From assembly GCF_003601985.1 (NCBI RefSeq), contig NZ_QZXA01000007.1, positions 1 through 64,000 on the forward strand: a stretch of 64,000 bases of DNA. The letters run 5' to 3'. The position numbers were made by a program, and so were the translations under genes. Positions 10,305-17,647 of this stretch are shown one piece after another. The DNA comes from Mesorhizobium jarvisii. Its GTDB lineage: Bacteria; Pseudomonadota; Alphaproteobacteria; Rhizobiales; Rhizobiaceae. Within the stretch, counting starts at the first letter, position 1, and every line of letters starts with the position of its first letter. The notes beneath the pieces are model-generated. The model was given only the letters and a program-made list of their open reading frames with translations, made no database searches and was not told the DNA's origin.

Positions 10305-11456
10305 ATGCACGTCATCACCACCCAGAAAGAACTCGAGACCGTTCTCGCCGCTTTCGAAAAGTCGGATTTCGTTACCGTCGACACCGAGTTCATCCGCGAA
10401 ACGACCTTCTGGCCGATCCTGTGCCTGATCCAGATGGCGGCGCCTGGCGTCACCGCGCTGATCGACCCGCTGTCGCCCGACATCAACCTCGCCCCGTTCT
10501 TCCGGCTGATGGCCAACGAGGCCGTGGTCAAGGTCTTCCACGCAGCGCGCCAGGACATCGAAATCATCGTCCATCTCGGCGATCTCGTGCCGCACCCGGT
10601 GTTCGACACGCAGGTCGCGGCCATGGTCTGCGGCTTCGGCGACAGCGTTTCCTACGACCAGCTCGTGCAGCGCATCACCGGCGCGCGGCTCGACAAGTCG
10701 TCGCGCTTCACCGACTGGCGCCACCGGCCGCTGTCCGACAAGCAGCTCGACTACGCGCTCGCCGACGTCACCCATCTGATCGAGGTCTATCAGCATTTGA
10801 GCGCCGAACTGGCGCGGGAGAACCGCGCCCACTGGCTGAACGAAGAGATGGACGTCCTGACCTCGCGCGAGACCTACGATCCGCATCCGGAGGACGCCTG
10901 GAAGCGGCTGAAAATGCGGCTGCGCAAGCCGCAGGAACTTGCGATCGTGCAGGCCGTGGCGGCATGGCGCGAGCGCGAGGCGCGCGAGCGCGACGTGCCG
11001 CGCGGCCGCGTGCTCAAGGACGACGCGATCTACGAGGTGGCGCAGCAGGCGCCGCGCGACGCGGCGGCCCTCGCCAAGCTGCGCACAACGCCCAAGGGCT
11101 GGGAGCGCTCCTCGACGGCGACGGCCCTGCTTGGAGCGGTCAACACCGCGCTGGCCTTGCCCAAGGAGCAGATGCCGAAACTGCCGAAGAATTTCCAGCC
11201 GCCGGAAGGCTCGAGCGCCGCGGCCGAACTCTTGAAAGTGCTGCTCAGGATCGTCGCCGAGAAGCAGGGCGTGGCCTCGAAGGTGCTGGCCTCCAGCGAC
11301 GACATCGACCGCATCGCCGCCGAGGGCGAGGACGCCGACGTGCCGGCGCTGCAGGGCTGGCGGCGCGCCGTCTTCGGCGAAGCGGCGCTGAAGCTGGTGC
11401 GCGGCGAGATCGGCATAAAGTTCGACAAGCGTAAAATAGCGGTGTTCGATCTCTAG
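10305..11456 (+). CDS. rnd: Ribonuclease D
   Basis: A 383-residue 3'-5' exoribonuclease that trims tRNA and other stable RNA 3' ends. The DEDDy catalytic set is complete: Asp26 and Glu28 in TVDTEF, Asp84 in HAARQDIE, and Tyr150 with Asp154 in YALADV. An HRDC-type helical nucleic-acid-binding domain follows, roughly residues 205-290 (KPQELAIVQAVAAWREREAR). Length is normal for RNase D. The start is MHVITTQKEL at 10305; a TTG directly before it is unlikely. It is 75 bp after the MFS gene, and the acyltransferase gene begins 13 nt after its stop, so co-transcription with that gene is possible. Confidence 0.93.
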   Translation: MHVITTQKELETVLAAFEKSDFVTVDTEFIRETTFWPILCLIQMAAPGVTALIDPLSPDINLAPFFRLMANEAVVKVFHAARQDIEIIVHLGDLVPHPVFDTQVAAMVCGFGDSVSYDQLVQRITGARLDKSSRFTDWRHRPLSDKQLDYALADVTHLIEVYQHLSAELARENRAHWLNEEMDVLTSRETYDPHPEDAWKRLKMRLRKPQELAIVQAVAAWREREARERDVPRGRVLKDDAIYEVAQQAPRDAAALAKLRTTPKGWERSSTATALLGAVNTALALPKEQMPKLPKNFQPPEGSSAAAELLKVLLRIVAEKQGVASKVLASSDDIDRIAAEGEDADVPALQGWRRAVFGEAALKLVRGEIGIKFDKRKIAVFDL

Positions 11457-11469
11457 AGGCTTCTGGCCG

Positions 11470-12504
11470 ATGCGTTCGGATCAGGACGAGAGCCGGCGAT
11501 ACGAGGCGATCGACGCATTGCGTGCGATCGCCGTGATGCTGGTGCTGATCTTCCACTATACGTCCCGCTTTCCCGCCGACTACATCGGGTTCGACCACCA
11601 GATGACGCTGCCATGGCAAGGGATAGTTGGCGTCTTTCTCTTTTTCATTATCAGTGGCTACTGCATCGCGATGACAGCCGAGCGGTCTGAGACCGTGTGG
11701 ATGTTCTGGCTGCAGAGATTTACGCGGCTGGAGCCCGCGCTCATCGTCTGTATCGCGATCACGCTTATTGTGGTTGCTGCTCTGGGTCTTCCGGGCAGAG
11801 AGGTTTCAGCGCTCGACGGCCTGAAAAACGCAAGCTGGGTAACGCTGTTTGTTCAAACGCCGCTGGTCGACGGCGCCTACTGGTCACTGCTTGCGGAAGC
11901 AAAATTCTACTTCGTGTTCGGCCTCATCTTCTACCTCTGGCCAAATCGCGTTCTCGTCCTTTTCACCAGCTTTACCGTTCTGGGCGCAATTGCATATTTT
12001 TCCGGGTTGTGGAGAGACCATCAGGCTCTGATTTTTCCCTTCAAGGGCGTCGCCATGCCGTATTTTCTGTTCCCCTACGGCCTCTTCTTTTTGATGGGCA
12101 TCGCGGCGAGGCGATCGACCCGAACCGTGCAGACGGTCGTGACAGCCGGGTGCCTGGTGGTTGTTGTCAAACTGTGGGGCGGTTCAGCATTCAGTGCCTG
12201 GGTCATCGCGCTTTCAATTGTTGGGGTCATCGGGGTCCAGCTGCGCGATATCAAGATCTGGCGAAGCGTGAGTTACATCGGCTTGATCAGCTATCCTCTG
12301 TATCTTCTGCACCAGAATGTCGGTGTCGCGATCATACGATGGCTGGCTCCGTGGGTCGGCTCCCCGTATCTTCGGATCGGCATAGCGTTCTGCACCGTGG
12401 TCGCCATTGCAGCATTCGTCGCGTGGACGGTCGAGCATAGATTTCGGCGGAGGATCGAAATCTATGCGTCGCGCTTGATGTCGAGGGCTGCAACCCCCGC
12501 GTGA
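11470..12504 (+). CDS. Acyltransferase family 3 (OafA/YrhL-like) membrane protein
   Basis: A 344-residue polytopic protein with about 10 hydrophobic segments. The N-terminal IDALRAIAVMLVLIFHYTSR (residues 18-37) carries the Arg and His expected of acyltransferase-3 enzymes, and GIVGVFLFFIISGYCIAMT is the second hallmark. The family O-acylates surface or secreted glycans such as lipopolysaccharide, exopolysaccharide or nodulation factor; the acceptor here is unknown. It starts 13 nt after rnd. Third codon positions are visibly less GC-biased than in rnd or guaB (many ATT, TTT, GGT), which suggests later acquisition. Confidence 0.85.
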   Translation: MRSDQDESRRYEAIDALRAIAVMLVLIFHYTSRFPADYIGFDHQMTLPWQGIVGVFLFFIISGYCIAMTAERSETVWMFWLQRFTRLEPALIVCIAITLIVVAALGLPGREVSALDGLKNASWVTLFVQTPLVDGAYWSLLAEAKFYFVFGLIFYLWPNRVLVLFTSFTVLGAIAYFSGLWRDHQALIFPFKGVAMPYFLFPYGLFFLMGIAARRSTRTVQTVVTAGCLVVVVKLWGGSAFSAWVIALSIVGVIGVQLRDIKIWRSVSYIGLISYPLYLLHQNVGVAIIRWLAPWVGSPYLRIGIAFCTVVAIAAFVAWTVEHRFRRRIEIYASRLMSRAATPA

Positions 12505-12511
12505 CCCTGCC

Positions 12512-12931
12512 TCAGACGAGGCCGAGCAGGTGCAGCGCGAACCAGATCCAGGCCAGCGCCAGCACCACCGCGCCAGCGAAGAAAGAACGGCTGCGCAGCC
12601 GCAGATTGTTGCTGGTCAGGTGAACCCAGGCATGAAAATAGCGCGTCAGGACGAAAATCCACGCCAGCGTCAAGGTCAGATAGTTGACGCCGTTGGTGAC
12701 GTGCAGCGTAAGGCACAGCACATAGAAAAGCACCGGCAGTTCGAACTGGTTGCAGAGATTGGCGGCAACGGTGACGCTGGACGCCGGCTCGGTCGAGCGG
12801 GCCTTGTACTGTCCGACCTTGGCCTCACCTGATTTGATTGCGCCATATCTGCGGCGCCCCAACACGCCGTAGACGATGTAGACCAGAGCCACATGCGCCA
12901 GAACGGGCCAGAAGATCGTGGTCTGGTTCAT
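12512..12931 (-). CDS. MAPEG-family membrane protein
   Basis: A 139-residue protein with four hydrophobic segments and the MAPEG layout (membrane-associated proteins in eicosanoid and glutathione metabolism). The central segment has NQFELPVLFYVLCLTL, matching the family's usual N-Q-F/A-x-E-x-P pattern, followed by a helix with ARYFHAWVHL-type spacing (TRYFHAWVHL). Bacterial members are mostly uncharacterised and are suspected glutathione-dependent or lipid-modifying enzymes. GGGGAA precedes the ATG at a good distance. It converges on the acyltransferase gene with only 7 nt between stops. Confidence 0.85.
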   Translation of the reverse strand: MNQTTIFWPVLAHVALVYIVYGVLGRRRYGAIKSGEAKVGQYKARSTEPASSVTVAANLCNQFELPVLFYVLCLTLHVTNGVNYLTLTLAWIFVLTRYFHAWVHLTSNNLRLRSRSFFAGAVVLALAWIWFALHLLGLV

Positions 12932-12961
12932 GACATTCCCCTGCCCTGTCCGGTACCATGC

Positions 12962-13067
12962 TTAGAGTGTTCCACCGTCTTCACGGAAACGGCAAACCAC
13001 TCTAACTCTTTGTTTTGTCGCAATTCCCCAGGGAAAGCGCTACGCGCTTTTCCTGGAATTGCTCTAG
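12962..13067. repeat. Rhizobial composite palindromic repeat
   Basis: The block is built of nested inverted repeats: TTAGAGTG (12962-12969) with CACTCTAA (12998-13005), and CAATTCC (13021-13027) with GGAATTG (13055-13061) around an inner 11-bp stem with one G-T pair (GCGC...GCGC). The linker ACTCTAACTCTTTGTTTTG and the AATTCC...GGAATTGCTCTAG edge are, from recall, typical of a very abundant Rhizobiales intergenic element. Its right edge supplies the TAG stop codon (13064-13066) of the adjoining membrane-protein gene. Confidence 0.7.
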
Positions 13068-13681
13068 CGTCTCTGACCCACCAGCCAGAAAGCGGCGATG
13101 ACGACCACCGGGATGGCGAGAAGCGCGAATTTGGTGACGATCAGAGCCGAAGCGAAAGACAGCGAATCCGGATTGGCCGACAGGAAATCGGACAGAAGCC
13201 GCGCCACGGCGATGTTCTGGGCATAGTCGGCCAGCGTGTAGGGCAGCACCAGCACCAGCGCGAAGATCGACTGCACCTGCCCGGGAAGCTCGCGGAAGTT
13301 CTGCAGGCGCCGGCCAGTGGCCAGGACCAGGCTCACCAAGGTCAGCGACAGCAGCGCCGGGAACAACAGATCGAAGGTCAGATAGTGCCAGACCAGAATG
13401 ATCTCGCCGCCGCGCCGGCCGAGCGCCGTCAGCCAGGCCATGCCTTCGTCGGGTGTGAAACCGAAATAGCGCATGTCGAGCGACGGCAGGCCGCCGCTCA
13501 ACTGGCGGAAATAGAAGAACTCCATCACCGTCATGGCGATGAAAACCGCCGCCGACAGGAAACACAATGCGGCCGCGTGACGTGGCAGCCGCAGGACCGT
13601 CGCGGTCAGGCTCCGCCCGAGCCCGTATTGTTCAGGCTCCGCCGGGATAGTTCGGGCTTTCGCGGGTAATCGTGACGTCAT
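13064..13681 (-). CDS. Conserved-looking membrane protein of unknown function
   Basis: A 205-residue protein with four likely membrane helices: AAALCFLSAAVFIAMTVMEF, an amphipathic region with the HYLTFDLLFPALLSLTLVSL helix, QSIFALVLVLPYTLADYAQN, and SALIVTKFALLAIPVVVIAA. No family is recognised. The start at 13681 (MTSRLPAKARTIPAE) overlaps the end of guaB by 50 nt on the same strand. No later ATG, GTG or TTG precedes the first helix, and the more upstream ATG at 13768 would overlap guaB much further. The tight overlap suggests translation coupled to guaB. The stop codon lies within a palindromic repeat. Confidence 0.65.
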   Translation of the reverse strand: MTSRLPAKARTIPAEPEQYGLGRSLTATVLRLPRHAAALCFLSAAVFIAMTVMEFFYFRQLSGGLPSLDMRYFGFTPDEGMAWLTALGRRGGEIILVWHYLTFDLLFPALLSLTLVSLVLATGRRLQNFRELPGQVQSIFALVLVLPYTLADYAQNIAVARLLSDFLSANPDSLSFASALIVTKFALLAIPVVVIAAFWLVGQRR

Positions 13682-15134
13682 GGGCGTGGCTTTCACGAAG
13701 TCCGGCGTTGGATATGCGCACAAAAGTGGCGCGCTCGCGGAAATCGGCAAGGTCGCGGCCACCGACATAACCCATAGCGGCTTTTAGGCCGCCCGCAAGC
13801 TGGTGCAGCACGCCAGACACAGGTCCTTTGTATGGAACCTGGCCTTCAATGCCTTCCGGCACCAGTTTGAGGGTATCGCGCACCTCGGCCTGGAAGTAGC
13901 GATCGGCCGAGCCGCGCGCCATGGCGCCGACCGAGCCCATGCCGCGATAGGCTTTGAAGGAGCGGCCCTGGTGCAGATAGACCTCGCCTGGGCTTTCGTC
14001 GGTGCCGGCCAGCAGCGAGCCGATCATGGCGGCGCTGGCGCCGGCGGCGAGCGCCTTGGCGAGATCGCCGGAATATTTGATGCCGCCATCGGCAATCACC
14101 GACACACCCGATTTGTGCGCCGTCTCGACCGCCGACATGATGGCCGAAAGCTGCGGCACGCCGACACCGGCAACGATGCGAGTGGTGCAGATGGAGCCCG
14201 GGCCGATGCCGACCTTCACGGCGTCGGCGCCAGCATCGATCAGCGCCTGCGTGCCTTCGGCGGTGGCGACGTTGCCGGCCAGGATGCGAACCGAGTTCGA
14301 AAGCTTCTTGGCGCGCGTGACGGCGTCGAGCACGCGCTGCGAGTGGCCATGCGCGGTGTCGATGACCAGAAGGTCGACGCCGGCGTCGATCAGGCGCTCG
14401 GCGCGCTCAAAGCCATCGTCACCGACACTAGTGGCGGCCGCCGCGCGCAGGCGGCCCTGCGCATCCTTGGTGGCGTGCGGGTTGAGCTGCGACTTCTCGA
14501 TGTCCTTGACGGTGATCAGGCCGACGCAATTGCCCTGCTTGTCGACGACGACAAGTTTTTCGATGCGGTGCTGGTGCAGAAGCCGTTTGGCTTCGTCCTG
14601 GTCGACATTTTCCTTGACCGTGATGAGGTTCTCACGGGTCATCAACTCATAGACCTTCTGCGCCGGGTCGGAGGCAAAGCGCACGTCGCGGTTGGTCAGG
14701 ATGCCGACCAGCCGGCCGGTCTTGTGGCCGCCCGTGCCGCCATTCTCGACCACCGGAATGCCCGAGATCGAATAGGTGCGCATCAGCGACAGCGCATCGG
14801 CGAGCGTGGCGTCCGGACCGATGGTGACCGGATTGACCACCATGCCGGATTCGAATTTCTTCACCTGCCGTACCTGCTCGGCCTGTTCGGCCGGCGAGAA
14901 ATTGCGGTGGATGACGCCGATGCCGCCGGCCTGGGCCATGGCGATGGCAAGGCGCGCCTCGGTGACGGTGTCCATCGCGGCGGAGAGGATCGGCACGTTG
15001 AGGTCGATGTCGCCTGCGATGCGGGTGCGGACATCGGTTTCGCCGGGCATGACCTCGGAGTGACCGGGCTGCAAAAGCACATCGTCAAAGGTCAGCGCCA
15101 GTGCGCCTGTGGACGTTTCGATGATTTTTGCCAT
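13632..15134 (-). CDS. guaB: Inosine-5'-monophosphate dehydrogenase
   Basis: A 500-residue enzyme that oxidises IMP to XMP with NAD+, the committed step of GMP synthesis. The TIM-barrel core begins with LTFDDVLLQPGHSEV (14-28). Residues about 95-215 are the two CBS domains (SGIPVVENGG; ITVKENVDQDEA). The active-site loop GIGPGSICTTRIV carries the catalytic Cys316. The C-terminal flap has YRGMGSVGAM. Length is normal. The start MAKIIETSTGALAL at 15134 has AAGGG about 8 nt upstream; the frame extends further upstream only as unrelated charged sequence. It overlaps the start of the downstream membrane-protein gene. Confidence 0.95.
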   Translation of the reverse strand: MAKIIETSTGALALTFDDVLLQPGHSEVMPGETDVRTRIAGDIDLNVPILSAAMDTVTEARLAIAMAQAGGIGVIHRNFSPAEQAEQVRQVKKFESGMVVNPVTIGPDATLADALSLMRTYSISGIPVVENGGTGGHKTGRLVGILTNRDVRFASDPAQKVYELMTRENLITVKENVDQDEAKRLLHQHRIEKLVVVDKQGNCVGLITVKDIEKSQLNPHATKDAQGRLRAAAATSVGDDGFERAERLIDAGVDLLVIDTAHGHSQRVLDAVTRAKKLSNSVRILAGNVATAEGTQALIDAGADAVKVGIGPGSICTTRIVAGVGVPQLSAIMSAVETAHKSGVSVIADGGIKYSGDLAKALAAGASAAMIGSLLAGTDESPGEVYLHQGRSFKAYRGMGSVGAMARGSADRYFQAEVRDTLKLVPEGIEGQVPYKGPVSGVLHQLAGGLKAAMGYVGGRDLADFRERATFVRISNAGLRESHAHDVTITRESPNYPGGA

Positions 15135-15419
15135 GGCCAGCCCTTTAGAATGCGGAAAAAGCGCTGGACCGGAATGGACAGCGCCGACTCTCATCTTCCC
15201 TTTCAGGATTGGCGCTGGCTGGTAACACGTCGCGACGCGGATGAAAAGCCGATCGTTGCATTGCACAACAGCGTCTTCGACCATTTGATTGCGCCACCCG
15301 TGGTTGCGGTCGCACAAAAGTGACAGCAATTTAACACGACATCGGTGTCCAGCCATGATAACCGCCCCCTGTATCGGTTCGCCCCCGGCCGAATAGAAAA
15401 TTTGAAAACGGTCACGCTT

Positions 15420-16841
15420 GTGAATCGCACCATTCCGCTGATCCTGGCGGTCGCACTTTTCATGGAAAACATGGATTCGACCGTCATCGCGACATCGCTG
15501 CCGGCGATCGCCATCGATATCCATACCAGCCCGATCGCGCTCAAGCTGGCGCTGACGGCCTATCTTGTGTCGCTGGCGATCTTCATTCCAATCAGCGGCT
15601 GGATGGCCGACCGCTTCGGCGCCAAGAACATTTTTCGCGCCGCGATTGCGGTGTTTATCGTCGGCTCGGTCGCCTGCGCCTTGTCCGGTTCGCTGCCGGC
15701 CTTCGTGGTGTCGCGCTTCCTGCAAGGCATTGGCGGCGCCATGATGACGCCGGTCGGGCGCCTGGTGCTGGTGTGCGCCACGCCCAAGAGCGACCTGGTC
15801 GCCGCCATGTCGTGGCTGACCGTTCCCGCACTGGTCGGACCGCTGGTCGGTCCCCCGATCGGCGGCTTCATCACCACCTATTTCACCTGGCACTGGATCT
15901 TCCTGATCAATGTGCCGATCGGCCTGGTCGGCATCTGGCTGGCGACGCGCTTCCTGCCGGAAACCGAATCGATGGAGACGCCGCCGCTCGATTTCATCGG
16001 CTTCGTGCTGAGCGGGCTTGCGGCATCCGGCGTGGTCTTCGGCCTGTCCGTGGTCAGCCTGCCCTATCTGCCGCCGGCCACCGGCTTCATCACCGTGGGG
16101 GTCGGGCTGCTGTCGGGCGCGCTCTACCTCATGCATGCGCGGCGCGCCAAAAATCCGCTGCTGGCGCTCGAACTGTTCCGCAACCAGGTGTTCCGCTCAT
16201 CGGTGCTTGGCGGCTCGCTGTTTCGCATCGGCATCGGAGCAGTGCCGTTCCTGCTGCCGCTGATGTTCCAGATCGGCTTCGGGCTGACGCCGTTCCAGTC
16301 TGGCATGATCACCTTCGTCTCGGCGATCGGCGCCATCGGCATGAAATTCGTCACCGCGCTGATTTTTCGCGTTGCCGGCTTCCGCCGCGTGCTGATCGTC
16401 GGCTCGCTGGTCGCCGCCGCATCGATCGCCATCTATGGCCTCTTCACCCCCGAAACGCCTTACGTGCTGATGCTGGCCATATTGCTGGTCGGCGGCTTCA
16501 TCCGCTCGATGTTCTTCACCGGCGTCAACGCGCTCTCCTATGCCGAAGTGTCGGCCGAAGACACCAGCAAGGCAACACCGATCACGGCGGTGTTCCAGCA
16601 ATTGTCGATCGCGCTCGGCGTGGCGCTGGCCGGCGGCATTCTGGAAGTCTCGACCTCGATCCATGGCGGACCGCTGACGCTGGGCGATTTCCACATCGCC
16701 TTCTTCATCGTGGCGGCGGTATCGGCGGCGGCGTCGCTGTCCTTCATGCGGCTGGCGCCCGACGCCGGCAATGCCGTCTCCGGCCATGGCCGCCTGACGA
16801 CGCCCAAGCCGCTGGAACCCGTGAGATCGCCGGGGGAGTGA
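15420..16841 (+). CDS. DHA2-family (EmrB/QacA) 14-helix drug:proton antiporter
   Basis: A 473-residue MFS efflux pump with about 14 hydrophobic segments. DHA2 marks are NMDSTVIATSLPAIAIDI (the motif D1 aspartate in the first helix), the SGWMADRFGAKNIFR motif A loop, and RFLQGIGGAMMTPVGRLVL with WHWIFLINVPIG (antiporter motif C region). Start is uncertain: GTG 15420 gives MNRTIPLILAVALFMENMDS, which fits family length, while GTG 15345 would add 25 residues. Neither has a clear ribosome-binding site. It is divergent from guaB. No membrane-fusion partner gene is adjacent. Confidence 0.87.
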   Translation: MNRTIPLILAVALFMENMDSTVIATSLPAIAIDIHTSPIALKLALTAYLVSLAIFIPISGWMADRFGAKNIFRAAIAVFIVGSVACALSGSLPAFVVSRFLQGIGGAMMTPVGRLVLVCATPKSDLVAAMSWLTVPALVGPLVGPPIGGFITTYFTWHWIFLINVPIGLVGIWLATRFLPETESMETPPLDFIGFVLSGLAASGVVFGLSVVSLPYLPPATGFITVGVGLLSGALYLMHARRAKNPLLALELFRNQVFRSSVLGGSLFRIGIGAVPFLLPLMFQIGFGLTPFQSGMITFVSAIGAIGMKFVTALIFRVAGFRRVLIVGSLVAAASIAIYGLFTPETPYVLMLAILLVGGFIRSMFFTGVNALSYAEVSAEDTSKATPITAVFQQLSIALGVALAGGILEVSTSIHGGPLTLGDFHIAFFIVAAVSAAASLSFMRLAPDAGNAVSGHGRLTTPKPLEPVRSPGE

Positions 16842-16849
16842 AGGCCGGC

Positions 16850-17647
16850 TCAGCGGTCAGCGTCCCCCGGCCCTTCGCTATGGCTCCGGGCGCTCGAGTC
16901 CTTCGGAACGTCCACTGGACGTTCCGATCCGCCTGACGGCGGACCGGACTCTCGCCCCTTAAAATCTTTGGCCAACAGATAAAGCTCGACCGATTCATCG
17001 CGCGAGGCCGGCGGCTTGACGTGGTGGACGGAGCGGAAATTCTTCTTGAGCATGGAGAGCAGTTCGTTCTCGGCGCCGCCCTGAAAAGTCTTGGCGAGGA
17101 AATGGCCGCCCGGTTTCAGGACGGACAGCGCGAAATCGGCCGCCACCTCGCACAGATGCATGGTGCGGATGTGGTCGGTGCGCTTATGGCCGGTGGTTGG
17201 CGCCGCCATGTCGGACAGCACGACATCCGGGTCCCCACCCAGCGCTTCGGCGAGCTTGCGCGGCGCATCCGGATCCAGGAAATCCATCAACAGCACCGGC
17301 GCGCCGGGCACGGCGTCCATCTCCAGATAGTCGATGCCGACGACATGCGGATTTTCCGCCGTCGATTTCGTGCGTGCGGCCGCGACCTGGCACCAGCCGC
17401 CGGGGGCGGCACCGAGGTCGATCACCTTCATGCCGGGCTTCAGCAGATGGTGCTTGTCGTCGATCTCGATCAGCTTGTAGGCCGCGCGCGAGCGATAGCC
17501 GTCGGCCTTCGAGCGCTGGACATAGGGATCGTTGATGTGGCGCTGCAGCCAACGTCGCGACGATTCCTTCAGGCCGCTCTTCTTCTTGATCCGCGTCTTC
17601 AGCACGCGAATGCTGGCCGATCCTGGATTTTCCGGTTTCTTGGTCAT
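16850..17647 (-). CDS. rlmE: 23S rRNA (uridine-2'-O) methyltransferase RlmE with repeat-derived tail
   Basis: A 265-residue RrmJ/FtsJ-family enzyme that 2'-O-methylates U2552 (E. coli numbering) of 23S rRNA in the large subunit. The SAM site is DLGAAPGGW (77-85). The catalytic tetrad Lys58, Asp146, Lys186 and Glu221 is complete. The conserved fold ends at YLLAKDFKG (223-231). Residues from about 233 to 265 (Ser/Pro/Gly-rich) are encoded mostly by a palindromic repeat at 16870-16943 and have no counterpart in the E. coli enzyme. The ATG at 17647 overlaps the ppx stop as ATGA, so the two are translationally coupled. Confidence 0.93.
   Translation of the reverse strand: MTKKPENPGSASIRVLKTRIKKKSGLKESSRRWLQRHINDPYVQRSKADGYRSRAAYKLIEIDDKHHLLKPGMKVIDLGAAPGGWCQVAAARTKSTAENPHVVGIDYLEMDAVPGAPVLLMDFLDPDAPRKLAEALGGDPDVVLSDMAAPTTGHKRTDHIRTMHLCEVAADFALSVLKPGGHFLAKTFQGGAENELLSMLKKNFRSVHHVKPPASRDESVELYLLAKDFKGRESGPPSGGSERPVDVPKDSSARSHSEGPGDADR
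16870..16943 (-). repeat. Two-hairpin plus 23-nt-core repeat, copy 1 (inside the rlmE 3' end)
   Basis: Read on the minus strand: a 6-bp hairpin TCCGCC/GGCGGA (16928-16943), directly abutting a 12-bp hairpin with arms TCGGAACGTCCA and TGGACGTTCCGA (16903-16927), a 10-nt linker, then a 23-nt core (16870-16892). The core is identical to 55682-55704 downstream of hutC, where the same architecture recurs with different stem sequences. It lies within the last 30 codons of rlmE, in the sense orientation. Confidence 0.8.

Noticed and set aside
15135..16136. Upstream extension of the guaB frame
   Set aside because: The added sequence is charged shadow coding opposite the DHA2 transporter. GuaB family length and ribosome-binding site fit the start at 15134.
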